Of a DNA stretch of 64,000 bases, positions 1-10,228 are shown one piece after another. The position numbers and the translations under genes were made by a program. Position 1 is the stretch's first letter, and each line of letters starts with the position of its first letter. Source of the stretch: Bryoerythrophyllum caledonicum (taxonomy: Eukaryota; Streptophyta; Bryopsida; Pottiales; Pottiaceae); assembly GCA_963971425.1 (NCBI GenBank), contig OZ020517.1, positions 27,918,668-27,982,667 of the forward strand, given 5' to 3'. The notes below the pieces were generated by a model. The model did not search any database. It saw nothing but the letters and a program-made list of their open reading frames with translations, and was not told the origin of the DNA.

Positions 1-80
1 CCAATAATTTCTACATTAAAAAACCTTAAAAACAAACCAATCTTACACCTAATTTTCTTAACAATGGTGAGAAGACGAAC

Positions 81-2171
81 CATGGTGTAGGTTTTCCCGG
101 ACCCTGTTTGGCCATAGGCAAAGAGGGACACATTGTAGCCATCAAGAGCAGACTGTACAAGAGGCTGAAGGTCTTGGAAAAGCTCGCCTGCAAAAGCAAA
201 ATAGATAATAAGTAAAATGATGCAAAAAGTATTTTTAAAATGTTAGTTGATGATACTAACCTTGAGAGATTTGTGGTCCATAAACGCGGTCCAACTCAAA
301 ATCCTTGTTCTGAGCAGAGCTGAGGCGGATTGTGAAGTCGTCAGGGTACGAAGTAGAAGGAGGGCCTTCATCCTCAAACTGGGGCCTGGCACGGCCATAG
401 ACTCTAATATTCCCTGCAGCACCCAAAAAATGAATAAAATAAATAGATGAACCCGTTTATGTTACTTAATTAGTTGTTTTTTCATTTTTTTACATTTCAC
501 CTTCTGGAATATTAGACATGCGCAAGTAGAAGCTTGTACCTTTCACTGAGACTAATTCGTTGAACAGCTTCTTCTTTTCCTTCTTTAAGGGAAACACTCT
601 GGACTCCGAATCCAAAGACACCTCATCTGCACCCAAAACAAAAAGTCAGATAAATATTATGAGGAAACATTGCAATTAGTAGTTTAACTTCTAGAGCTGG
701 CAAAGATAGCATTATACTCAGTAATTCAGCCCTGCATTTGCAAAATAGTTTAGGCTTACAAACTAGCTACACATTTAAATTTCAGGAGAGACGAATACAA
801 AACCTCTCTTTTTCAAGAAGATGGCTTCATAAACGACTAAGTTTTCTTGTCACTTGCTACACACTCAAGGTATTCGAAAGACGTATACAAAACTGAAAAA
901 AGGTTGCAAATAGTTAAGCCTTGTAAGATTGTTAAGTACATGAATTTGGAGTTCAGAGAAAATGAAGCCTCAATAACCGTACATAAAAAAGAAGCAAAAA
1001 CAAAAGTAAAAAAAAAAGTGGCTCACCCAAGCGGCGAGCTTTCTCAGCAAGCACTCCCAAATAGCGTGTCACACGTTCAATTTTGGCGTTAGAGTACTCC
1101 TGCAAATCACTGGCCTCTTGACGAAGCTCAATGCACTCCTCCCGCGCACTCTGCACAAACATCAACAACAACAAAACAGCGAGAATATCATTTTCTGCAA
1201 ACGGATTACTAAGAACACTCTAAAAGGCCAGAAAACGTGAATCATCAACAACCTCCACCTTTTTTATATTCCCGGAAAAATAAAGTCTCCTCGGTATTTC
1301 TAATGCGATTGTAGAGTTGTTCAAGCGACTCCAAAATGGAAGCCCTCTCTAAATAAAACCTCAAAATCTCATCCAGCTGCAGCCAAAATAATGACAGAAG
1401 AAAAACTATAGTTCTGGCAGCTTCTCCGAAGTCATAAAACTGCCAAAGTGACGGATTAGTCTCCATGATTGAGAAAGCATGACCTTCAACAAAAGAAACA
1501 AAACAGGATTATCATGTTCTTCCTATAAAATGGGCATGACGGACACATTTGCGGACAGGACTTTGGGGACCTTGAAGAGAATGTGGCAGTATAGAAAGCC
1601 CGAAATACGAATATATTGTCAAACCTCAATATCTCATTCAGCTGCTGCCAAATAATGACTGTGAAAGCATGGAAGGTGACAAGAGAAAGACTATGAAGCT
1701 ATTCATGCTTTTGGCAGCTTCTCCGATCATAAAACAGCATAAGGAATGAGTTAGTCTGCAAAATTGAGAGAGCATGATCTTCAACAAAAGAAACAAGCAA
1801 GGGTTGTTACGTTGACGTACACAGATGCGGTCTTGGACTTTGGAGACCTTGTTCATGAAGCTGGGGGAGAGCAGGGGCCTTTGCTGCTGCTGCTGCTGCT
1901 GCTGTGGGTGCTGCGACAGCGAGCGCTGCTTGGGCGTGGAGGAGGTGGAGGAGGGGAAGTGCACGGCGGACATGGAGTGGCGACGCCCCATGAGCGACGG
2001 CGACTGCGCCACGCGCGCGGCCGCGGCCGCGGACGGCGACGGCGGCACGTACACGGGCGCGGAGGAGGAGCTGTCGTCGTCGTCGTCGTCGTCCGCGTCG
2101 TACTGCTGCCGGGTGGCAGCGGGGGTGTAGGACGGCACGCCCCACCCCCACGAGTTCCGCACCTCCCCCAT
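81..2171 (-). CDS. KAC: KAC-type kinesin (KIN-14), 5' part, five exons
   Basis: Kinesin-like protein of the plant KAC group, which anchors and moves chloroplasts along short actin filaments. Exons read on the minus strand: 2171-1821, 1150-1027, 626-540, 413-261 and 187-81; all junctions are GT-AG and phases agree, giving 274 residues before the window edge. Residues 1-117 are low complexity (RNSWGWGV near the start, a D run, an S run, a Q8 run encoded by a CTG tract at 1882-1904). Next comes a coiled coil containing [16 protein letters not shown] and [16 protein letters not shown], then the motor start [16 protein letters not shown] and the P-loop GQTGSGKT at residues 264-271. From memory, Arabidopsis KAC1 aligns without gaps across the first splice junction. 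The Met at 2171 is the only ATG fitting the N-terminus. The motor core and C-terminus lie left of base 1. The last donor (base 80) is the least certain junction. Confidence 0.93.
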
Positions 2172-3190
2172 GATTCCCAAACCGCGCTACTACAATCCCT
2201 TCATGAAGTTTGACAATGAGAGAGCCCCCCGAGAGATCACCACTACTACTACTACCCTAAGCGCTTCCAACGCAACTTGGTTGCTGCTGTTTCTTCACCA
2301 ATCCAAGCTCCAAGTTGGAAAATTGCAATGAGGAACTGGAAAAGAAGAGAAAAGTAAGGATTTGAACGAGAAGGTCAACAACGAGAGAGAACAAGAGAGC
2401 GTCCCCAGAAACACTCCCCCAGCTCACTGGATCCCAACCCTGAATCGCACCACCTCAACAACCACAACAACAACTAATGAAGATTCAAAACTACCAACAT
2501 TCGAAACGCCCCCCCTCGCGGCTTCCAAACAATGAAAAGTGCCCTTTGCTGAATCACCACTCCCACTAAATTTGCCGCTTCCAAAACCACCACCTCTGCT
2601 GCTTCCAATATACCCAATCAAGGCTCCCCCCCAATCCTCACCTCCGCTGCTTCCAAAGCTCCCACCTTTCTCCGCTCCCAGAACTGCCACAAGACCACCA
2701 AGTTCCTTCGGCTTTCAGCGCTACCGCCTCCGGTGAGCGCCTTGGAGTCTGCAAATGAACCACCACCTCGGCTGATTCCCAAAACGACCACCTCTGCTGC
2801 ATCCAAGACCCAAACAAGGCTCCCCCCCAATCCTCACCTCCGCTGCTTCCAGGACTGTCACAAGACCATCAGCCTTCGGCTCTCAGCGCTACCGCCTCCG
2901 GTGAGCGCGTTGGAGTCTGCGAATGGAGCGGGGGAGTCGCAAAGCGCCATGGGTGGATAAAATGAAGCGCGGTGGTGGTGGTGATGATCGAGGAAGACGA
3001 AGATGGTCACGGCGCATCCGGAAAAGCGATGCGTGCTCTTGCATGTGTGTGAGAGTGCGCTGGAGAACAGTGGAGTGAGGCTGTGGACACAAACTAAAGC
3101 CTTCTCCTTGGTCTCCACTTTTCGGAGGGAGAAAGAGAGTGAGAGAGAGAGAAGGAGACCATTCTTGATGTAATCATCTCCCACTCATTT
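2172..3190 (-). promoter_or_regulatory. Upstream region of the KAC gene (5' UTR/promoter)
   Basis: About 1 kb upstream of the kinesin start. It is C/T- and A/C-rich on the plus strand, with a GA-rich tract near 3126-3153. Open frames on both strands are proline/serine-rich and look like composition effects. No convincing TATA box was identified. A local duplication lies within it (separate entry). Assigned as upstream region by position only. Confidence 0.4.
2584..2925. repeat. Imperfect direct duplication upstream of KAC
   Basis: Two diverged copies of one segment, about 2584-2757 and 2786-2925. Both run from ACCTCTGCTGC through CCCCCCCAATCCTCACC and CAGCGCTACCGCCTCCGGTG to GAGTCTGC. The second copy lacks about 30 bases of the first. 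Local duplication in a promoter-proximal position. Confidence 0.8.
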
Positions 3191-3462
3191 TGTTCAATTA
3201 GGTGGTGTTAGTACTGCTACAAAGGTCCTAGTGCCACCTCCAAGGGGAAAATAGGTCATGACTTGGAGGTGGAGGACGATGGGCATCGATTGAGACCATT
3301 GCCATGATAATCGGTGGAAGCATTGGCGAGCTAGAGTGATTTCCCTTAAATGAGTTCGTAGCTTTTTGTACTGATATGTATCCAAAGCGTAGATGTTATT
3401 TTGCATGATCTAGAACACTTGTAGATTCTCATAGGCTAGAAAAGCTCGTCGGACTTAAAGGG

Positions 3463-3953
3463 TTAAGCAATGTGCATATAAGGAGAATCCAAATGATAAT
3501 ACAGTGATAGCCAATAGAATTTTAATCTTATCCAAAGTGATTTCATATTTTTCTGATGAGATGTGAATTAGTTGTGAGTTTCCGAAGTGGCCAGCCACGT
3601 TTAGCCTATTTCTGCCACTAGGTGCCTTCCAAAATTTAGGGGTCTTGACCAATAGTAAGCCTATATTTTGGAGTTGACAAAGAGTGAATGGGTGGATATG
3701 GGGTGGAATTGGGACCAAATATAGAGTGGCAATGATAGGAAGGTGGCGGTCGTGGGTGTATACCTGGCGGTCATGGGGGGATATACCTTATTGCTACATG
3801 AGTTTTCACTTTAGCACACTTGAAAAATACATAACTAATTCACATTTTATTAGAAAAAATGAAATCACTTTGATTAAAATTGTGATTCTATCGGCTATCA
3901 CCAAAATGTAAGTGTGTTATTATTTTTTCTCTCCATATATGCACATTGCTTAA
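3463..3953. mobile_element. Inverted-repeat (MITE-like) element, 491 bp
   Basis: The ends are imperfect inverted repeats of about 120 bp: the left arm at 3463-3582 and the right arm at about 3820-3953. Both start TTAAGCAATGTGCATATA when read inward and share GTGATAGCC and AAAGTGATTTCAT further in. TTAA occurs at both outer edges and could be a target duplication or part of the repeat. The middle, about 240 bp, shows no coding capacity. Not autonomous; the superfamily is uncertain. Confidence 0.75.
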
Positions 3954-4124
3954 ATTGTCAGTTATGGGAGGTTGACTTTAGTGTCTATTTGAGTTTGGGT
4001 TGGTAGACAAAACAAATAGTAACTAATATTTTAGAATTATTTGTAAATTCATGCAAGTATACCAAGATTTTTTACCTTTATTTATTAATGAAATTAGTCT
4101 TTAAATATATATTTATCTAATAGC

Positions 4125-5067
4125 TTAACCCCTAAAGGACCAAGTGTCAAAAATGGGCTTTTTGAAAGTTCGATCAGGGTCCTATGGTGTCAACTTCCAA
4201 CATTCCTCTTTGAAATTCTTACTATAGAAAGGCATTACCAAGACCTTAGCCAGAAAACAATTTTTTCCTAAATTGGACATTTGGTGAAAAAAGTTATAGG
4301 GTTTTGAATTCCAAATGGGTAGAACGGGTACCTCGGGCACCTCCAAAAACTTATGCTTGGACACTCTATTGAATATGAGATTTTTAGTACGCGCAAGTAA
4401 CATCATTTCCCTTCATTTTGTCAAAAAAAAGTTCTTGTCTTTTGTGAAAAATAGCATACCAACCCAAGTCAAACATTTTCACACATTGTAACTCATTGTT
4501 GGGCAAGGTACCAAAAAAACTTCTTCTTTCCACATAAAACCTAGATATCTTTATAATTTTCACTTTTTATTTTTTCCACAACAATATGTGGTGTAAACCT
4601 TCTTATTGACCATTCGGATTATCAGTCTAAAACATATTAGGTTCACAAAAAATAAAGTGTGAATTAATAAATTTTGAACCTCCACTCCTTGCACAAATGT
4701 TTTGGATATGCTATACCCATCCTCTACCTCTAAAAATTGGTGTACAAGGAACTAACATCATGCTCAACAAGATGGTAATGCATTTAGACCTTGTGTAGTG
4801 CCAAAAATTGACACCAAGTGAAGTCAAAGTCTGTTGATCCACTAAATGAACCATTTGCTTGACTTCAAACACTATAATCTTTCAATCCGTGCGGTCAAAG
4901 TTTATGAAATTTTACGAGTATATTACTCAATAGGTGTTAATTGAGATCCTACGGTCAGAACTAGAAATTGAAGTTTTTGTTTCCTTCTTTATTCATTGCA
5001 CTAGATTCCAACAATTTTGAAGTGTTTTTGGTGTAAAACTGTCACGGTACTGTACCTCAGAGGTTAA
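4125..5067. mobile_element. TTAA-flanked piggyBac-like MITE, copy 1
   Basis: 943 bp running from TTAACCCCTAAAGGACCAAG to CTCAGAGGTTAA. It aligns along its whole length with the copy at 40873-41803 (shared blocks CAAGTCAAACATTTTCACAC, CTTATTGACC, GAACCTCCACTCCTTGCACA, AACATCATGCT). No transposase frame is present. TTAA targets with C-rich termini are typical of the piggyBac superfamily; the assignment rests on the ends only. Confidence 0.72.
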
Positions 5068-6192
5068 ATAGAAGAAAGGTGGCGTCCTCTTTCAGAAGTC
5101 TTAAAGAGTAAGAATAGTTGGTAACATATCCAGACCACGAAAATGTCCACAAGAATATATCCGGTGAAAAACTACCGGATATATGTAAAGTATGTGAAGT
5201 GTAAAGTGGTCAAAGGCAACTTCAATCCAAATTACATTTTGTCTCTACCCTACTGCCTTCCTAATGAGACAACCATCATTTCTTTTTTGCTTTTTGGCAT
5301 CCCTTGGTGGGCTGTAGCATTATGAAAGCTGTACTGTTTTATTTCATGAAATATAAATTAATCATGATGAAGTTTTTTTAAATTGAATTACTTCAAAACT
5401 TTTTATGATAAGTTATTATGTAATTATAATAATAATAACTTCTTCTTTTTAAATCAAGAGGGCTCCTCCCCAATGGTGGAAGCTCTTCTTGGCCATTTTA
5501 GTGAAGATGAACTCTGGTCTTCGAAGGAGGCTTGCATGCTCGCATGAATAAGGCGCAGTTGATTTGAACTTATAAAATGGATGAGTGTAGAATAATGTGG
5601 CGAGTCTAATGTTTGCATGCGCCATGAGAAGAATCTGAAAGCTTTCAGAGAAAGTAAATAAAAACTCAAAATAAAAAATAAAAAAGAAACCTTTCCGCAT
5701 GTGTGGGGAAACGAAACTTGCATGTGTAAAAGAGGTCAAAAAATGATTGCAAATGATTAAAATTACAGTGCGGTGATTTACCAATTGTGTGCATAAATTG
5801 ACTTGAAATTAACATACTACGTACAATGTAAAAATTGTTTGTTGTGGACGTGGCTCCTCCTCTACACCAACCACCGGGAATGACAACCGTACTACACCTT
5901 CACACCTGCTCAGGCTATGGTACCATGCTAGCTTCGGGATTCTCATCACAAGTGAGCAAGCCTTGCTTTCCAGGGCAAACAAGCAGCGGAAAGTGCACAC
6001 GGACAAAGTGGGAGAAAATTATGCTCTCCTTTTTTGCAGGAACTTGGAGCTAGGATGGAAATATGACATGTAGCTACACTGCGTTACAGCATCCGCAGCG
6101 TTGACTCCACGAACGGACTTGGCGAACTTGGTTTGCCGGACCTTGCAACACTACTCATCGCCAGGTTGGGCCTGATGCTGCAGCCACGCCTC
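5068..6192. other. Intergenic, no gene recognised
   Basis: I see no supported gene. Short frames around 5450-5785 and 5810-6050 lack recognisable motifs, start context or neighbours. Confidence 0.4.
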
Positions 6193-6224
6193 GGTTTAGG
6201 GTTTAGGGTTTAGGGTTTAGGGTT
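6193..6224. repeat. Interstitial plant-type telomeric repeat
   Basis: About four and a half perfect copies of TTTAGGG, the Arabidopsis-type telomere unit, inside non-telomeric sequence. Confidence 0.9.
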
Positions 6225-8160
6225 AATCACCAAATATACTAGCCAACTTCACCTTCACAAAATTTGAGGCAAGAAACCAAAGTACATAATAGTCTAGAGC
6301 AGGGATGGTGAACTTGGCGATTTATCCGTGCACACATGAAATCCTGTGGGACCCGGGGATGTAGTTGTGGTCATCGTGTGCCTCATGCGGCTAAGAACAA
6401 CGGTGCGAATGCCCTTACAATAGCATCCGCACGGCAACTTTGTAGACTGGGATGGTTCCTGGCCTCTAGGGTTGGTGGAGGCCCACATATCGCCTCAACT
6501 TGGCGTCTTGGTAGGATGGAGACACGGCTCACAGTCTATGGGATGGCATCAAGACTCTTTTTTCTAGGGGCGACGGTTGTCGAATGACGGGCTAGGGCAA
6601 CAAATAACATGTGGCTACGTCACGTGGGGCTTCAAAATTCTTTTCCAATTCTCTAACTCAACAACGGGATTTCGGACAAGTCATTTCCTTGGTCCATTGC
6701 CTATGCCAGAATCCCCGATTGGTTGTGGGAGCTAAGCCCCAACACTTGTGGACTGCGGCGGTCTTCACCTCGCCATTTCCCTGCCTAGCGTGGATGGGAA
6801 GGCAACATGGGTGGAGATTCTCTAAGGAGAGTTCATCGAAGGTCAATTTCTTTGAAGACCTCAAACCGGTGGATAAAAAACTTATCCAACAGCAAACTCC
6901 AACTATTGCGATCTTTAAAGAAGAAAGAAATCATTCCTTCTCAATTGCTATTCCATTAAGAATATCCATAGACATATGTCACATATTGTTGCTTATAGTC
7001 GCTAGAGGGAAAGAGTATAGATTTTGATTGGTGATTGAGTTGCGGAAGTCATTACGAGGGGTTGCGGCCCTTTCGTTTCTTCAACGAAAACCGACAGTTG
7101 TTCAGAATCTGACATTGAATACAGTACCCCTTCTTTTTGCTTCAAATAACCATGTAATGTGTAAAAGTGGTGCAAAAGTAGTGCAGGAATAGATTATCCT
7201 TCACAGCGCACAACGGAATCTTATAGTTACCCGGCAAGTGAATTGCAAAGTCATCCGGAGCCTTATCCACATGGAATCCGCTTCACGCATAGAAAACGAT
7301 TTCATTTGTTATCGCAAATAAACTATCTTAGCTTTCCAATTGAAAAACACCAAGTCCCAGTCCGTGGCTGTCCTTTTTACCTGTCCAGTCGGCATAAATA
7401 CATAACTTATATCAAAGAAATCACAGCCTCGCCATGTGCCACTCTTGAAGCCTGAACTTGTCACACACAACAGAATCAGTTCAACAACATAGAATGAATG
7501 CCCATGAATTCCACAACGTGAGCTACACCATGAGTCAGGCCCTGCAATATTTCCAAAGTCAATACTGCCAATGTATCTCGGCCCTGATTCTACAAGTGTG
7601 AAGTTATGAAATTGTACAATACACAGACCATGGTAATTAATCCATTCATTTCATGAGTAGGTGCAAACATATCAACCGGAAAGTGTGGAAGGCGCATTTA
7701 TCCCTGTCTGGCTTTACAGGTACTTCTCTGCACTGAAATCTCATCACACAAATCGCCTGAAGATCGCATACTTGACGATCATTTGTTACATGATTGACAA
7801 ACAATCGCAATGTTTCTAATCATATGCCGTCCAGCTGATAGGCTACCAAAAAATCCATTGAAACCCTAAGCCTGAGCAACTTCTGAAGACTGGTTTTTGA
7901 TGGCGCTATACAAAACACCTTCGATGCAAATGCACTTGTTTTTCATGTACTCTTCTTTGCTTACTTTGAGGAGGAGCTTTTGTGCTGATCAGGTTTCAGT
8001 ACCTCCTTCATGGCTCCAGAAACCTCCAGCGCTTGACATATTTTGCTAGTCGCGTCATTTGTTGAAAGGGGGTGGTCGGAGAATGAAATGCTCTGTTTCA
8101 GTCGGGTCTGAAGTTGAGAGCTAAATTGTAAATGTCAAGGTTATGCGAACATGTTGCTTA
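6225..8160. other. Intergenic, no gene recognised
   Basis: Frames at 6336-6587 (+), 6611-7027 (+) and 7243-7455 (+) are short and carry no motif I recognise. Base composition is more even than in the flanking AT-rich blocks, so a diverged gene or old element cannot be excluded. Confidence 0.35.
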
Positions 8161-8346
8161 AACCCTAAACCCTAAACAACCAGTGGATTAGACCTAAACC
8201 CCTAAACCCTGAACAACTAGTAGCTGCTTAAACCCTTAACAAAAGTAGCTTTCTGAGCCAGCCTAATCGCTACAGTGACATAACATTTCAGGAGGTTGCA
8301 TCCTATATGAATTTGAGCAATGAACCTTAAACCCTAAACCCTAAAT
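8161..8346. repeat. Degenerate telomere-like tracts (CCCTAAA orientation)
   Basis: AACCCTAAACCCTAAACAACC and similar degenerate runs at about 8161-8215 and 8326-8346, opposite in orientation to the 6193 tract. Confidence 0.7.
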
Positions 8347-8696
8347 AACCAGTAAGCTTAGAACCAAACCCAAAATCCTAAACAACTACACCGTTCCGTG
8401 AATATAGTGTAGACCAAACTATTTGAAATTTCCTACACTAATTGAAAATTTACATGCAATTGTTGACTGACACACACTTGCTTGAGAAGAAATACCCAAT
8501 CAGAACTTGGCATGCCCATGCTTTGATGGAAATTAGTGTGAGTGATCTACATCAATAATCCCTCTACACTATATTCAGTGTTTAGTGTAGTAACTGCTTA
8601 AACCCTTACCCTAAACAAAGGTAGCTTTCTGTGCCAGCCTAATCGATACAGTGACATTACATTTCAGGAGGTTGCATCCTGTATGAATTTGAGCAA
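8222..8696. repeat. Direct repeat pair of about 100 bp
   Basis: Copies at about 8222-8320 and 8591-8696 share GCTTAAACCCTTA, GTAGCTTTCTG, GCCAGCCTAATCG and TTTCAGGAGGTTGCATCCT. The 205-bp TIR element lies directly before the second copy. Confidence 0.85.
8386..8590. mobile_element. Small TIR element (MITE), 205 bp
   Basis: The ends are inverted repeats of about 60 bp. Left: CTACACCGTTCCGTGAATAT then AGTGTAGACC. Right end read inward: CTACACTAAACACTGAATAT then AGTGTAGAGG. Both arms continue to CACTAATT. No coding capacity and no clear target duplication. Related ends occur at 26351 and 27554. Confidence 0.75.
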
Positions 8697-8779
8697 CATC
8701 AATTTGAAGAAGAGGACAATGAATCAGTGTATTGAGACATTGTCCTCGTCTTCATGACCTCCATCACAAAATCAGAACT

Positions 8780-8965
8780 CAAACCCTAAGAGGAGTACAC
8801 TCCCATGTTCTTTTACCCTAAAAACAGGACCCATTGTAGATCAACGAGAAGAAAAGGAGAAGAAACACCATGACAAATTAACATCCAAACCCTAAGAGCA
8901 GTACACTCCATGTTCCTGTACCCTAAACACAGGACCACATTGAAGAGAAAGAGAAGAAGAGGACG
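8780..8965. repeat. Tandem duplication, about 100-bp unit
   Basis: Two adjacent copies share AACCCTAAGAG, AGTACACTCC, CATGTTC, TACCCTAAA and ACAGGACC, then GA-rich sequence. The second copy overlaps the 3' end of the small minus-strand frame. Confidence 0.8.
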
Positions 8966-9131
8966 ATGTGATGGATACAGGATCGCGGAGAGTGGGCTTC
9001 GTGTCGTCCGGCACCACCCGGAAGAGCGGCTTGCCGGAGCTATCGACCCATTTCTGAGTGTCCGCTTTCCATTCCCACCCCGCCTGGCCTGTAGCGGAAG
9101 GCGCTGCAGCATCCGGCACCGCGTCGCCCAT
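8892..9131 (-). CDS. Possible small protein, 79 aa, function unknown
   Basis: A true ATG at 9131 opens a 79-residue frame beginning MGDAVPDAAAPSATGQAGW, followed by a Trp/Lys-rich core (WKADTQKWVD, GKPLFRVVPDD) that looks like conserved protein. The last 25 residues fall in the duplicated GA-rich segment and look less real, so the native end may be spliced differently. Just upstream on the same strand GTGCAG at 9145-9150 could be the acceptor of a 5' UTR intron. A TATA box and telo-boxes lie about 300 bp upstream (9431-9456). No family recognised. Confidence 0.4.
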   Translation of the reverse strand: MGDAVPDAAAPSATGQAGWEWKADTQKWVDSSGKPLFRVVPDDTKPTLRDPVSITSSSSSLSLQCGPVFRVQEHGVYCS

Positions 9132-9430
9132 GGTAATCGCTCACTCTGCACCAGCACATCAATAAACCCAAAACATTCATGCCATGTCCAAAAAGTTCAG
9201 AGTCTACTCATTATCCTCTTCGTAAGATCAACTCATACCACCTCTCCTTACAACCATATCTGAGGAGATGGAATATGACGCATAATGCGCACCTGCAGCG
9301 ACGGAGCGCAAGCTTGAGTTGTTATTTACCAAAGGAAGAAATGCAATTGTTTCACGTTTCGAGTTGGCAACCCTAACACATGCATAACGTTTATTTGCTG
9401 AATATACCTTCGTCATTGTGTTGACCTTGG

Positions 9431-9456
9431 TTTTAGGGTTTAGGGTTTAGTTTATA
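9431..9456 (-). promoter_or_regulatory. TATA box followed by telo-boxes
   Basis: On the minus strand TATAAA (9456-9451) is followed at once by AACCCTAAACCCTAA. TATA plus telo-box (AAACCCTA) near the transcript start is common in plant growth and translation genes. It would serve the small gene at 8892-9131. Alternatively it is another interstitial telomere scrap. Confidence 0.45.
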
Positions 9457-10228
9457 GGATATCGCCGAACCCCTGAATACTTTTTCTTAAGTATTAGAGT
9501 TTTGAGTTCGTGGTAGTAGAAATCGAGTTGTTGAGTTTTTCTAGAATGGCGAAAATCAAGTTGGAATTGTGAGCAAGATCACAGTTCCGAGCTCAAGGGA
9601 CCCATGTCCCAACATGATTATTTTGAAACATAAGAGGAAATTCATTAGAATTTATTTGACACCTATCTTTCTATCTTTACAGATATTCACTTATTTCGAG
9701 ACAAGTTTGGTGTCTTCAAAATCCTTGAAATTGCTACTTCAGGCAATATTGTTGCTACATAGTAAATATTATTTGTGAGATACCGGTACCAGTAAGGTAG
9801 ACGAACCATAACCAATGGTTGGTAGAGATGTACGTATAAACACTAGCCCGTACACTTATTCTGCTGGGGCCAGCTAGTCATATATATAATTAGGTAGTAA
9901 ACACAATCCTTGATCTGTAAAGGATGGACAGCACTGAAAATTCAGTGGGTTACCGAGATAGATCAAATCCGGAAGTCATTCAGCGTACTTACACCAAATG
10001 TGAAATTCCCACAAAAATGATATGAATGTCCTACAGGATAATGTGTTCACATGACCCCCGTGTGAACACCAACTTACAATAATTTGCTGGAAGGCTGAGT
10101 GGACAGATGCCACAGTTCTCGCTCCCCAACTTGAAAACTGAGGTCTTGCAAATCATTGTACACGACAGAGGCGTCCCTCTGCAAAAAGGCCATAAAGATA
10201 CAATGCTTAAGGAGGTAAGAAAAAGAAT
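9457..10228. other. Intergenic, no gene recognised
   Basis: AT-rich. The part near 10080-10228 may be the 3' UTR of the BAG gene, judged by position only. Confidence 0.35.

Noticed and set aside
1764-2213. Plus-strand frame of 149 codons opposite the kinesin exon 1
   Set aside because: Shadow of the minus-strand exon; Val/Gly/Arg-rich from triplet repeats read backwards.
6193-6224. True chromosome end
   Set aside because: Only about four TTTAGGG units with unrelated sequence on both sides; interstitial.
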